From positions 186,001-250,000 of the forward strand of contig NZ_JBAMDD010000006.1 of assembly GCF_036961565.1 (NCBI RefSeq): a stretch of DNA of 64,000 nt. The letters are read 5' to 3'. Origin of the DNA: Chitinimonas sp036961565. GTDB taxonomy: Bacteria > Pseudomonadota > Gammaproteobacteria > Burkholderiales > Chitinimonadaceae. This document shows positions 25,023 to 33,887 of the stretch, in pieces. The notes under the pieces are model-generated. The model made no database searches, was not told where the DNA came from, and saw only the letters and a program-made list of their open reading frames with translations. Positions within the stretch are counted from its first letter, which is position 1, and the number at the start of each line of letters is the position of its first letter. Position numbers and translations under genes: made by a program.

Positions 25023-25892
25023 ATGCGCGCCCCCCTGATCGCCGCCCTGCTTGCCACCAGCCTGGCTACCGCCGTTGCGGCCGCCCCCACCCAGGTCAGC
25101 GCCGTCAATATGCCAGCCTGGCTGGAGCGCGGCGGCCAGATGCGGCCACTGGCAGCAGGCGTCAACCTGCAGGCCGGCGATGTGGTCCATACCGGCAATG
25201 GCGCGCGGGTGCTGCTTACCCTGCCCGAGGGCAGCCAGTTCAAGCTGGGCGAGGACGCGGTATTCCGGGTCAACACCCTGAATGCCTCAGACGGCCGCAA
25301 GACCGCCTTCCAGGCCACGGTGGACGTGCTGAAGGGGGCATTCCGCTTTACCACCGGCCTGGCTGGCAAGCTGCGCCAGCGTGAGGTCGATATCAAGGTC
25401 GCCACCATCACCGCCGGCATACGGGGTACCGATATCTGGGGCAAGTCCGACGCCGAGAAAGACCTGGTCTGCCTGCTGGAGGGCAGCATTGCGGTGGAAC
25501 ATGAGGGCGAGGCCGGCTTTATCACCATGGACCAGCCCCTGGACTTCTACGTCGCCCCCAAGGGCAAGCCCGCCTTGCCGGTGGCCAAGGTCGATCCCAA
25601 CAAGGTGGCCAACGAATGGGCGCCGCAGACCGAACCCCAGGCCGGCAAGGGCCTGAGCCAGGCACAGGGCCGCTGGCGGCTGGTGGTGGCGGTAGCCGGC
25701 AACCAGGCCGAGGCGCTGCAGTGGTATGACAGCCTGCGCGAGGCTGGCTATCCCGCCAAGATACGCCCCATGGCCGAGGGCAAGTTCCGCGTCAGCCTGG
25801 AGCAGCTGGCCAGCGAAGCCGATGCTCGCGCCCTGGGCGAGCGGCTCAAGGCACAGCTGAACACCCCCACTGTCAGCACCATGCGGATGTAG
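25023..25892 (+). CDS. FecR domain protein with C-terminal SPOR domain
   Basis: A 289-residue secreted protein. After a signal peptide (1-20) comes a FecR-type beta domain (about 38-170) with LQAGDVVHTGNGARVLLTLP and TITAGIRGTDIWG, the classic core of FecR-like proteins outside iron regulation. The C-terminus (about 222-280) has SPOR character (WRLVVAVAGNQAEALQWYDS and REAGYPAKIRP), a peptidoglycan-binding domain that targets denuded glycan at division sites. There is no sigma factor or TonB receptor nearby, so this is not an iron-regulation FecR. It probably acts in the periplasm on or near the cell wall. Confidence 0.82.
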   Translation: MRAPLIAALLATSLATAVAAAPTQVSAVNMPAWLERGGQMRPLAAGVNLQAGDVVHTGNGARVLLTLPEGSQFKLGEDAVFRVNTLNASDGRKTAFQATVDVLKGAFRFTTGLAGKLRQREVDIKVATITAGIRGTDIWGKSDAEKDLVCLLEGSIAVEHEGEAGFITMDQPLDFYVAPKGKPALPVAKVDPNKVANEWAPQTEPQAGKGLSQAQGRWRLVVAVAGNQAEALQWYDSLREAGYPAKIRPMAEGKFRVSLEQLASEADARALGERLKAQLNTPTVSTMRM

Positions 25893-25914
25893 TCCCGGGC
25901 TTGCGCCCGGCGCT

Positions 25915-28068
25915 TCAGTTGCCGGGCGCGAAACCCGCCACCCCCATCTGCCACAGGAAGAAGCTCCACACATCGGCGCTCTCGGCCACCTGCTGCGCCT
26001 TGGTCGAACCCATGCCATGGCCGCCGTCGTAGTCCACCCGCAGCAACACCGGTTTGCCGCTACTGCTGGCAGCCTGCAGGCGGGCAGTCAGCTTGGCTGG
26101 CATCCAGGCATCCACCCGTGGGTCGTTGGCCCCGGTGGTGACGATCACCGCCGGGTAGGCCACCCCATCCTTGATGCGATGGTAGGGGCTGTTGCTGAGC
26201 ATGGCCGGAAAATGCTCGGGGTTCTTGACCGTGCCGAACTCGGCGATGTTGGGTGGACCATTGGGGGTCAGCTCCATCCTGAGCAGGTCGCTCACCCCCA
26301 CCGCACTCTGGGCCGCAGCAAACAGCTCAGGCCGCGCCGTGATGGCGCCGCCTATGGTGATGCCGCCGGCACTCCCCCCGGTACCTGCCAGTCTGGCCGG
26401 CGAGGTATAGCCCTGCTGCACCAGCCATTCGGCGCAGGCGATAAAGTCCTTGGCCGTGTTGGCCTTGGTCTGGATATAACCGGCACGGTGCCAGGCTTCG
26501 CCAAATTCGCCGCCGCCGCGTACATGGCATACCGCCATCACGCCGTCGCGCTCCAGCCAGGCCAGCCGGTTGGCGGAAAAACGCGCCTCCATGCTGATGC
26601 CGTAGGCACCGTAGCCGCTGACGATGGTAGGGTGGCTACCATCCAGCTTGATGCCCTTGGCCGCCATGATGGACAAGGGCACGGCCACGCCATCGTGACT
26701 CTTGACCATCACCCGGCGGGCCTCGTAGCCGTCCAGCTTGGCCCTGGAAGGTTTGAGCAGCCGGGTGAGGCGCACCGCACCGGTCTTGCCGTCGAGTTTA
26801 TAGACGCTTGGTGGCGCCACCCAGCCTTCCAGTTTGAACACCGCGCCGCTACGGGCCACATCGGTCGCCAGCCCCAGCAAGGTGCCGGCCACGGGCAACG
26901 CCAGCTCACGGCCGCCGCCGCCGTGGCTGAGCTTGAACAACTTGTCCACCCCGCCTTCGCTGGCCCGTACATACAGAGCCTCGCGGGCCACGGCGGCTTG
27001 CCGCAGCACATGGCTGCCCTGTGGCAGCACCACCCTGGCCTGGGCCAACTGCGGTTGTTTCAGGTTTAGTGCCAGCACCTTGCCCCTGGGGGCATCCTGC
27101 AGGCTGTGCAGATACAGGGTGTCGCCGTGCAGCCAGGCATCGGCCGTCTTGTCGGCCGGGCTGCTGATACGCTGCCAGGGCGTTGCGGCGCCGGCCAACT
27201 GGGCGATGCTGGCCACATAGTAGGAACGCTCGACCGCATCGCCATGCAAGACCTCGGCCACCAGATAGTGACTGCCAGGGTCGGTACGGATATGGCTGAT
27301 ATCGGCGATATCGAAGGGCTGATCCGCCCGCACGCCGTAGCCGAACAGGGCGGTATCACGCTCCACCGGCTGGCCCACCGTGTGCAGCCAGGTGGCGCTC
27401 TTGTTGTAGCGCTCCTGCACCCCATCGGCGCCGGCAGCAGGCAGCCGGTTATAGATAAAGCGCTTGCTGCCGCCCAGCCAGCCCAGGCTGTCATTCAGCC
27501 CAGCCCGGCTGATGCGCTCGGGCAGCCATAGTCCGCTCGCCAGGTCCAGCAGGCGCAGCTCACTGTCCTCCGAGCCACTGGCCGACAGGCCCATGGCCAC
27601 CAGCGCACCATCGGGCGAAGGCGAATACCAGTCTATGGCGATATGGGCCCCGGCCGTCCCCAGGGTGTCCGGGTCCAGCAGCAGGCGCTCGCCGCGACCG
27701 TCGCGCACATACAGGCGACGGCCATTGCGGCCCGGTTCAGTCTTCAGATAGAACAGGCGGCCAGCAGCCTGCTGCAGATCGGCCACATTCTCGCCCGCAT
27801 CAGCCAGCTCGGTCAGCCTTTGCTTGAGGGCGTTGCGGCCAGGCAGGGTGGCCAGCACCGATTCGGCATGGTTGGCCTGGGCCTTGAGCCAGGTCTTGAA
27901 CTCCGCCCCCTGCATGTTCTCCAGCCAGCGGTAGGGGTCGCTCACCTGGGTACCAAAGTAGTCATCAACCACATTGCGCACCGGCGTGGCGGGCGGCGCA
28001 GGCAACGATACCGTCGCTGCGCTGGCGGTGGCCGCCAGCAGGGTCAGCAGAGCAGGGCGATGGGGCAT
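25915..28068 (-). CDS. Prolyl oligopeptidase family serine peptidase (S9)
   Basis: A 717-residue exported peptidase that cleaves short peptides after proline. A signal peptide (about 1-18) is followed by an N-terminal cap (VDDYFGTQVSDPYRWLE), a seven-bladed propeller and the C-terminal alpha/beta hydrolase domain. The catalytic Ser lies in GTGGSAGG, the Asp in TTGANDPRVD and the His in YDGGHG. This is the S9A order. It converges with the FecR/SPOR gene and seems monocistronic. Confidence 0.92.
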   Translation of the reverse strand: MPHRPALLTLLAATASAATVSLPAPPATPVRNVVDDYFGTQVSDPYRWLENMQGAEFKTWLKAQANHAESVLATLPGRNALKQRLTELADAGENVADLQQAAGRLFYLKTEPGRNGRRLYVRDGRGERLLLDPDTLGTAGAHIAIDWYSPSPDGALVAMGLSASGSEDSELRLLDLASGLWLPERISRAGLNDSLGWLGGSKRFIYNRLPAAGADGVQERYNKSATWLHTVGQPVERDTALFGYGVRADQPFDIADISHIRTDPGSHYLVAEVLHGDAVERSYYVASIAQLAGAATPWQRISSPADKTADAWLHGDTLYLHSLQDAPRGKVLALNLKQPQLAQARVVLPQGSHVLRQAAVAREALYVRASEGGVDKLFKLSHGGGGRELALPVAGTLLGLATDVARSGAVFKLEGWVAPPSVYKLDGKTGAVRLTRLLKPSRAKLDGYEARRVMVKSHDGVAVPLSIMAAKGIKLDGSHPTIVSGYGAYGISMEARFSANRLAWLERDGVMAVCHVRGGGEFGEAWHRAGYIQTKANTAKDFIACAEWLVQQGYTSPARLAGTGGSAGGITIGGAITARPELFAAAQSAVGVSDLLRMELTPNGPPNIAEFGTVKNPEHFPAMLSNSPYHRIKDGVAYPAVIVTTGANDPRVDAWMPAKLTARLQAASSSGKPVLLRVDYDGGHGMGSTKAQQVAESADVWSFFLWQMGVAGFAPGN

Positions 28069-28274
28069 GGCGACTCCTCATATAGTCTGTTTTTTGGCCA
28101 AGGCAAGCGGGCAGGCAAGTCCGTGCGCCTGTGCGACACACCAAGACTGCCATCGTAGGACAGCATTGTAGCGACAACCATCCCGATCCCTCGCGTTCGC
28201 TGCAACTGGACGCTGTTATCGGCAGCGATTGCTTTGGTGCTATCGGTATCTGCTCAAAAATTAAGCGAAATGCC

Positions 28275-28303
28275 TTCGCGCCGGACGCAGGCTTAGGTAG
28301 AAT
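28275..28303 (+). promoter_or_regulatory. Candidate promoter of the dusB-fis operon
   Basis: TTCGCG (28275-28280) and TAGAAT (28298-28303) are spaced by 17 bases and lie about 115 bases before the dusB start. The -10 is good and the -35 weak, as often seen at growth-regulated promoters. Confidence 0.4.
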
Positions 28304-28314
28304 GCGCGCCTGTT

Positions 28315-28361
28315 ACCGCTGGATACCGAAGCCTCTACGCCTCTCGTCTCCAGCGGTTTTT
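28315..28361 (+). terminator. Terminator-like hairpin in the dusB leader
   Basis: ACCGCTGG (28315-28322) pairs perfectly with CCAGCGGT (28350-28357) and is followed at once by a run of T. It would form at the extreme 5' end of the dusB transcript. The 27-base loop is long, so an attenuation role is only a possibility. Confidence 0.4.
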
Positions 28362-28418
28362 CATTCTGTACTGTTGCCGGCACCGCCCCATGGGCGGGCC
28401 ATGGCCCATAGAACAAGC

Positions 28419-29435
28419 ATGCGCATAGGTCCTTATCAACTCCGCAACCGCCTGATCGTCGCGCCCATGGCCGGCGTGACCGACCGGCCATTCCGCATGC
28501 TGTGCAAGCGGCTGGGCGCCGGCCATGCGGTCAGCGAGATGATTACCTCCAATGCCATGCTCTATGGCAGCAACAAGACCCGCCGCCGTGCCAATTTCGA
28601 CGGCGAACTGGCCCCGGTCGCGGTGCAGATAGCCGGCAGCGACCCGGCCCAGATGGCCGAGGCCGCTCGCCATAATGTGGCGGCCGGCGCCCAGATCATC
28701 GATATCAATATGGGTTGCCCCGCCAAGAAAGTCTGCAATGTGCTGGCCGGCTCGGCCCTCTTGCAGGACGAAGACCGGGTGGCCCGCATCCTGGAGGCCG
28801 TCGTCAGCGCCGTGGATGTGCCGGTGACGCTCAAGACCCGGCTAGGCTTTCGCAACGGCGAGGAGAACATCCTGCGGGTGGCGCAACTGGCCGAGCAGAC
28901 CGGCATTGCCGCCCTGGCCCTGCACGGCCGTACCCGCGAGGATATGTATAACGGCGCCGCCCGCTATGAGCTGATTGCCGAGGTCAAGCGCAGCCTGCGC
29001 ATACCAGTGGTGGCCAATGGCGATATCACCACCCCGGAGAAAGCCCTGGCGGTGCTGCAGCAGACCGGTGCCGACGCGGTGATGATAGGCCGCGCCGCCC
29101 AGGGCCGGCCCTGGATATTCAGGGAGATTGATCACTTCCTCACCACCGGCGAGCACCTGCCCCCACCCAGGGTGAGTGAGATACACGCCATCCTGATGGA
29201 ACACCTGCAAGACCATTACGCCTTCCATGGCGAGTACTCGGGCTGCCGCATCGCCCGCAAGCATATCGCCTGGTACACCAATGGCCTGCGCGGCGCCAAC
29301 GCGTTCCGCCAGCACATGTACCAACTCGACAGCACGGCCGAGCAACTGGCTGCCGTAGATGCCTATTTCAAGCAACTGGCGCTCCAGAGCGAGCGGCTGG
29401 TTTACCAAGACGAGACCGCATTAGCGGCCGCCTAG
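28419..29435 (+). CDS. dusB: tRNA-dihydrouridine synthase B
   Basis: A 338-residue FMN enzyme reducing uridines in the tRNA D-loop. The N-terminal TIM barrel begins RIGPYQLRNRLIVAPMAGVTDRPFR. The catalytic Cys is in NMGCPAKKVCN, and FMN-binding segments include VVANGDITTPEKA and VMIGRAAQGRPWIF. The C-terminal helical tRNA-binding domain is present. The start at 28419 matches the usual family N-terminus; an ATG at 28401 would add six residues, and the frame is open far upstream without homology. fis follows after 18 bases, the conserved dusB-fis operon. Confidence 0.95.
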   Translation: MRIGPYQLRNRLIVAPMAGVTDRPFRMLCKRLGAGHAVSEMITSNAMLYGSNKTRRRANFDGELAPVAVQIAGSDPAQMAEAARHNVAAGAQIIDINMGCPAKKVCNVLAGSALLQDEDRVARILEAVVSAVDVPVTLKTRLGFRNGEENILRVAQLAEQTGIAALALHGRTREDMYNGAARYELIAEVKRSLRIPVVANGDITTPEKALAVLQQTGADAVMIGRAAQGRPWIFREIDHFLTTGEHLPPPRVSEIHAILMEHLQDHYAFHGEYSGCRIARKHIAWYTNGLRGANAFRQHMYQLDSTAEQLAAVDAYFKQLALQSERLVYQDETALAAA

Positions 29436-29453
29436 TCCAGGAGAGAACCCCCC

Positions 29454-29690
29454 ATGTCCACCAAGGATCAGATCTGCTTTGCCGTGCGCGACGCGCTGGA
29501 ACAGTATTTCCGCGACCTCGACGGCGAAGCACCGCAGGCGATCTACGACATGGTGCTGGCCAAGGTGGAGAAACCCATGCTGGAAGTAGTACTGGACAAG
29601 GCCCAGGGCAACCAGACCCGGGCGGCCGAGCTGCTGGGCATCAACCGCAACACCTTGCGCAAGAAAATGCAGGAACACGACCTGATATGA
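29454..29690 (+). CDS. fis: DNA-binding protein Fis
   Basis: A 78-residue nucleoid protein that bends DNA and controls rRNA and many growth-phase genes. The C-terminal helix-turn-helix is clear (NQTRAAELLGINRNTLRKKM). It is shorter at the N-terminus than E. coli Fis, as usual in betaproteobacteria. It lies 18 bases after dusB with AGGAGAGAA upstream, and its stop overlaps the start of the GrpB-like gene (ATGA). Confidence 0.95.
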   Translation: MSTKDQICFAVRDALEQYFRDLDGEAPQAIYDMVLAKVEKPMLEVVLDKAQGNQTRAAELLGINRNTLRKKMQEHDLI

Positions 29691-30250
29691 GCCTGGGCCT
29701 GGCCGAAAGCACGGTAGTGCTGGTCGATCACCATGCGGACTGGTCGCAGGCCTATGACCATGCCGCCCACGCTATCGCCACCGCGCTGCCAGGCGTGGTG
29801 CTGGCCCATATCGGCTCCACCGCCGTGGCTGGCCTCTGCGCCAAGCCGGTGCTGGACTTGATGCTGGGCCTGACGGACCTGGCGCAGCATACAGCCTGCA
29901 TAGCCCCGCTGGCGGCACTCGGTTACCAGCACCATGGCGAGCACGGCATAGCCGGGCGCCATTATTTCACCCGCCACCAAGCAGGGCTGTGCACCCACCA
30001 TCTGCATATGGTGGTGGTAAATAGCCCCTTCTGGCACGAACACCTAGCGTTTCGCGACGGCCTGCGCAACAACCCGGCGCTGCGGGCCAATTACGCCGCG
30101 CTCAAGCAGGCGTTGGCACGGCAGTATCCGACCGATAGTCGGGCCTATGCCGGCGCCAAGACCGAATTTGTCCGCGCAGCGTTGCACGGGCTGGCGGCAG
30201 TCCCTTCCATTGGCGCCAAGGCAACGGCAGCCGGGGCTGGCAGCTGCTAA
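29687..30250 (+). CDS. GrpB family protein (UPF0157)
   Basis: A 187-residue cytoplasmic protein of the GrpB/UPF0157 family, which has a nucleotidyltransferase-like fold and an unestablished role. The signature HIGSTAVAGLCAKPVLDLML is near residues 41-60, and further family features include the HLHMVV strand and FRDGLRNNP helix. The usual Pro of GSTAVPG is Ala here. The start overlaps the fis stop by four bases (ATGA), so it is translated with fis. It is wedged between fis and purH, genes that adjoin in many betaproteobacteria. Confidence 0.85.
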   Translation: MSLGLAESTVVLVDHHADWSQAYDHAAHAIATALPGVVLAHIGSTAVAGLCAKPVLDLMLGLTDLAQHTACIAPLAALGYQHHGEHGIAGRHYFTRHQAGLCTHHLHMVVVNSPFWHEHLAFRDGLRNNPALRANYAALKQALARQYPTDSRAYAGAKTEFVRAALHGLAAVPSIGAKATAAGAGSC

Positions 30251-30286
30251 GTTTTATCTTTCACTTTGTCTTATGAGCAAGCAACC

Positions 30287-31849
30287 ATGGTCAATATCAA
30301 ACGTGCACTGATCAGCGTCTCCGACAAAACCGGCGTACTGGAATTCGCCCAGGCCCTGGCCGGCTTTGGGGTGGAGATACTCTCCACGGGCGGCACCGCC
30401 AAGATGCTGGCGGAAGCCGGCGTCAAGGTCATCGAGGTGGCCGACTACACCGGTTTCCCCGAGATGCTGGACGGTCGCGTCAAGACCCTGCATCCCAAGA
30501 TCCACGGTGGCATCCTGGGCCGCCGCGACCTGGCCGGCCATGTCAGCAAGATGGCCGAGCACGGCATAGGCAGCATCGACCTGGTCTGCGTCAACCTCTA
30601 CCCCTTCGAGGCCACCATCGCCAAGCCCGATTGCGACTTTGACGATGCCATCGAAAACATCGACATCGGCGGCCCGGCCATGGTGCGCTCCGCCGCCAAG
30701 AACCACGCCTTTGTCGCCATCGTCACCGACGCCGCCGACTACGCCCCCCTGGTGGCCGAGCTCAAGGCCAACGACGGCGCCCTGGGCATGCCCACCCGCC
30801 GCATGCTGGCCAAGAAGGCCTTCAGCCACACGGCCGCCTACGATGGCGCCATCTCCAACTACCTGACTTCGCTGAACGACGACGGCACGCAACAGACCTT
30901 CCCCGCCCGCCTCAATATCAGCGTGGAGAAGGTGCAGGACATGCGCTACGGCGAGAACCCGCATCAGGCTGCCGCCTTCTACCGTGACCTGCATCCTGCC
31001 GTCGGCAGCCTGGCCGGCTACCAGCAATTGCAGGGCAAGGAGCTGAGCTACAACAATATCGCCGACTCCGATGCCGCCTGGGAAGCCGTCAAGGCCTTCG
31101 ACGAGCCGGCCTGTGTCATCGTCAAGCATGCCAACCCCTGTGGTGTTGCCATTGCCGCCGATACGCTGACCGCCTATCAGCTGGCTTTTGCCACCGACAC
31201 CACCAGCGCCTTTGGCGGCATCATCGCCTTCAACCGCGAAGTGGACGCCGCCACCGTGGAGGCCGTCACCGGCCAGTTTCTGGAAGTGCTGATCGCCCCA
31301 GGCTTCTCGTCCGACGCCAAGGCCATCATCGCTGCCAAGAAGAACGTACGCGTGCTGGAAGTGCCCCTGGAAACCGGCGCCAACCGCTACGACCTCAAGC
31401 GCGTGGGTGGCGGCATCCTGGTGCAGACACCCGACATCCATCACATCACCACCGCCGACTTCAAGGTGGTGACCAAGCTGGCCCCCACCGCCGAGCAGCT
31501 GAAAGACCTGCTGTTCGCCTGGCGTGTGGCCCAGTTCGTCAAATCCAATGCCATCGTGTTCTGCGGCGGCGGCCGTACCCTGGGCGTAGGCGCGGGGCAG
31601 ATGAGCCGGGTGGACTCCACCCGCATTGCCGCCATCAAGGCCCAGCATGCCCAACTGGCGCTGAAGGGTTCGGTCTGCGCTTCCGATGCCTTCTTCCCCT
31701 TCCGCGACGGCGTGGATGTGATTGCCGAGAACGGTGTCAGTGCCATCGTCCAGCCCGGCGGCTCCATGCGTGACGAGGAAGTGATCGCAGCAGCCGACGA
31801 GCACGGCATCGCCATGGTCGTCACCGGCATACGGCATTTCCGCCATTGA
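30287..31849 (+). CDS. purH: Bifunctional AICAR transformylase / IMP cyclohydrolase
   Basis: A 520-residue enzyme catalysing the last two steps of IMP synthesis. Residues 1 to about 200 form the MGS-like IMP cyclohydrolase domain (LISVSDKTGVLEFA and STGGTAKML). The remainder is the AICAR formyltransferase domain, with KHANPCGVA, SAFGGIIAFN and the CIKFRRAYDAD-equivalent VKSNAIVF region. The start at 30287 is preceded by a GAGCAAGC stretch rather than a strong ribosome-binding site. It is the distal gene of the dusB-fis-grpB-purH run. Confidence 0.96.
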   Translation: MVNIKRALISVSDKTGVLEFAQALAGFGVEILSTGGTAKMLAEAGVKVIEVADYTGFPEMLDGRVKTLHPKIHGGILGRRDLAGHVSKMAEHGIGSIDLVCVNLYPFEATIAKPDCDFDDAIENIDIGGPAMVRSAAKNHAFVAIVTDAADYAPLVAELKANDGALGMPTRRMLAKKAFSHTAAYDGAISNYLTSLNDDGTQQTFPARLNISVEKVQDMRYGENPHQAAAFYRDLHPAVGSLAGYQQLQGKELSYNNIADSDAAWEAVKAFDEPACVIVKHANPCGVAIAADTLTAYQLAFATDTTSAFGGIIAFNREVDAATVEAVTGQFLEVLIAPGFSSDAKAIIAAKKNVRVLEVPLETGANRYDLKRVGGGILVQTPDIHHITTADFKVVTKLAPTAEQLKDLLFAWRVAQFVKSNAIVFCGGGRTLGVGAGQMSRVDSTRIAAIKAQHAQLALKGSVCASDAFFPFRDGVDVIAENGVSAIVQPGGSMRDEEVIAAADEHGIAMVVTGIRHFRH

Positions 31850-31858
31850 TATGGCGGC

Positions 31859-31892
31859 TGCGGCCGGTGTTTCATATGTAACACCGGCCGCG
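31859..31892 (+). terminator. Hairpin after purH
   Basis: A very stable inverted repeat GCGGCCGGTGTT / AACACCGGCCGC with an 8-base loop just after the purH stop. There is no T-run, so it is either a weak terminator or an mRNA 3'-stabilising hairpin before purD. Confidence 0.5.
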
Positions 31893-31959
31893 GTGAGCAG
31901 TCAGGCCTGTCCGCTGCCCGTAGTGGACAACCCTCACTCCTTACCCCTATGAGGCAAGC

Positions 31960-33246
31960 ATGAACGTACTCGTCATCGGCTCCGGCGGCCGCGAACACGC
32001 CCTGGCCTGGAAAATTGCCCAGTCTTCCCGCGTCAGCAAGGTCTTCGTTGCACCCGGCAACCCCGGTACCGCCCGCGAAGCCGGCCTCACCAATGTGGCT
32101 ATCACCAGCATTCCCGAACTGGTGGCCTTTGCCCAAAGCGAGAACGTGGGCTTGACCGTGGTCGGCCCCGAGGCCCCCCTGGCCGCCGGCGTAGTCGATG
32201 CCTTCCGTGAAGCCGGCCTGAAGATATTCGGCCCCACCCGCGCCGCCGCGCAGCTGGAAAGCTCCAAGGATTTCGCCAAGGCCTTCATGATTCGCCACGG
32301 CATTCCCACTGCCCAATACCGCACTTTTGCCGACGCCACCGAGGCCCACGCCTATGTAGAGGGCCGTGGCGCCCCCATCGTCATCAAGGCTGATGGCCTG
32401 GCCGCTGGCAAGGGCGTGATCGTGGCCATGACCTTGGCCGAGGCCCACGCCGCCATAGACAGCATGCTGCTGGACAACAAGATGGGCGATGCAGGCGCCC
32501 GGGTGGTGATAGAGGATTTCCTCAAGGGCGAAGAGGCCAGCTTTATCGTGATGGTGGATGGCCGCAATGTGCTGGCCCTGGCCAGCTCGCAGGACCACAA
32601 GCGCCTGAAAGAAAATGACGAAGGCCCCAATACCGGCGGCATGGGGGCCTATTCACCTGCCCCGGTGGTCACACCTGAAGTCCACGCCCGCGCCATGCGC
32701 GAAGTGATACTGCCCACCGTGGCCGGCATGGCCCGCGACGGCATACCATACACCGGCTTTCTTTACGCCGGCCTGATGGTGGATGACGACGGCGCCGTCA
32801 GCGTGGTGGAGTTCAACTGCCGCATGGGCGACCCGGAAACCCAGCCCATCATGGCACGCCTCAAGACCGACTTTGTCATGCTGCTGGAACACGCCGTCAA
32901 CCAGACGCTGGACCAGACCGAGGCCGAGTGGGATCGCCGCGTCGCGCTGGGCGTGGTACTGGCTGCCGGCGGCTATCCCGACGCCCCGCGCAAGGGCGAT
33001 GTGATACACGGCCTGCCCGACACCCAGGCCGAAGACGTGCTGGTATTCCATGCCGGCACAGCGCAGCAGGGCGAGAAGATCGTCACCAACGGTGGCCGCG
33101 TACTGTGCGTCACCGCCTTGGGCGATAGCGTGAAGATGGCACAAAAGGGCGCCTATGAGGTCATAGACCGCATACACTTTGAAGGTATGCAGTGCCGCCG
33201 CGATATCGGTCACCGGGCTATAGCCCGCAAGCCGGCCGGTAGCTGA
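31960..33246 (+). CDS. purD: Phosphoribosylamine-glycine ligase
   Basis: A 428-residue ATP-grasp enzyme for the second step of purine synthesis (GAR synthetase). The N-terminal domain begins NVLVIGSGGREHALAWK. The ATP-grasp core shows KADGLAAGKGVIVA and DHKRLKENDEGPNTGGMGAYSP, and the metal site is VEFNCRMGDPETQ. Length and motifs are standard. It lies 110 bases after purH, separated by a strong hairpin, in the usual purH-purD order. Confidence 0.97.
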   Translation: MNVLVIGSGGREHALAWKIAQSSRVSKVFVAPGNPGTAREAGLTNVAITSIPELVAFAQSENVGLTVVGPEAPLAAGVVDAFREAGLKIFGPTRAAAQLESSKDFAKAFMIRHGIPTAQYRTFADATEAHAYVEGRGAPIVIKADGLAAGKGVIVAMTLAEAHAAIDSMLLDNKMGDAGARVVIEDFLKGEEASFIVMVDGRNVLALASSQDHKRLKENDEGPNTGGMGAYSPAPVVTPEVHARAMREVILPTVAGMARDGIPYTGFLYAGLMVDDDGAVSVVEFNCRMGDPETQPIMARLKTDFVMLLEHAVNQTLDQTEAEWDRRVALGVVLAAGGYPDAPRKGDVIHGLPDTQAEDVLVFHAGTAQQGEKIVTNGGRVLCVTALGDSVKMAQKGAYEVIDRIHFEGMQCRRDIGHRAIARKPAGS

Positions 33247-33276
33247 CGCGCTTTCTCATTCATCGTTAGGCAGGCC

Positions 33277-33708
33277 ATGGCAAGTGATCAGAGCTGGTTT
33301 TCCCGTCTCCTCAGTGCCTTCTCCTCGCTGTTTAGCAGCGGCGCGGCCAAGGAGTCCGGCGCGCGCTCGCCTGTCCAGACCACCGCCCAGGCCCGCCGCA
33401 TGGCGGGCCATTGGCCGGTCTGGATAGAGCTGGGCAAAACCACCCGCGAACAGCACCCGCCGCGCGATGACTCGGCCCTGACCCTGCGCTTTTCTGCCAC
33501 CGATGGTCCTTTGCTGAAATCCATGGGCATCAATACCCGTGATTTCAACGGCAGCTATGTACCGGACAAGAACGCAGGCCTGGTACAGATACCGGAGCGC
33601 TTGGTGCAGGAATTGATGCGCAAAACCGACAGTTCGGTCTTTGTCGAAGCCTTTCTGGATGGCGAATCACTGGGCGCCCGCAAGTTCACCATCCCGCTCC
33701 GATTCTGA
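33277..33708 (+). CDS. Hypothetical protein
   Basis: A 143-residue protein I do not recognise. The first 45 residues are low-complexity (Ser and Ala rich, with an amphipathic SRLLSAFSSLFSS segment). The rest is a compact domain with strands ending in a VEAFLDGESLGARKFTIPL segment. It follows purD by 30 bases on the same strand and ends before a strong terminator, so it is probably the last gene of the purD transcript. Confidence 0.6.
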   Translation: MASDQSWFSRLLSAFSSLFSSGAAKESGARSPVQTTAQARRMAGHWPVWIELGKTTREQHPPRDDSALTLRFSATDGPLLKSMGINTRDFNGSYVPDKNAGLVQIPERLVQELMRKTDSSVFVEAFLDGESLGARKFTIPLRF

Positions 33709-33749
33709 CCGACCACCGCCTCCAGCCTAGCTTGGCAGCAACACCCCAG

Positions 33750-33774
33750 GCCCGCTCGTCCGAGCGGGCTTTCC
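33750..33774 (+). terminator. Rho-independent terminator after purD and the hypothetical gene
   Basis: Stem GCCCGCTCG / CGAGCGGGC with a 2-base separation in the loop and a following TTT run, about 40 bases after the stop. Confidence 0.8.
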
Positions 33775-33887
33775 ATTACCGTATTCTTATCTACGCTTTC
33801 CCTAATAGGCAGTGCACAGGCCCTGCAATATGGTCGCGCCCACAATGACATTGGCACGATCGCCCATGTCCAATACGGAGCAAATCT

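Larger units (their letters stand above)
28069..28418. other. Divergent promoter region and long dusB leader
   Basis: No gene is seen. The left part separates the peptidase from dusB. The right part holds a candidate dusB promoter and about 110 bases of leader with a terminator-like hairpin, both described separately. Confidence 0.5.

Noticed and set aside
30254..31846. A 530-codon open frame antisense to purH
   Set aside because: It has the same shadow effect; the translation has no motif and purH is intact with catalytic motifs.
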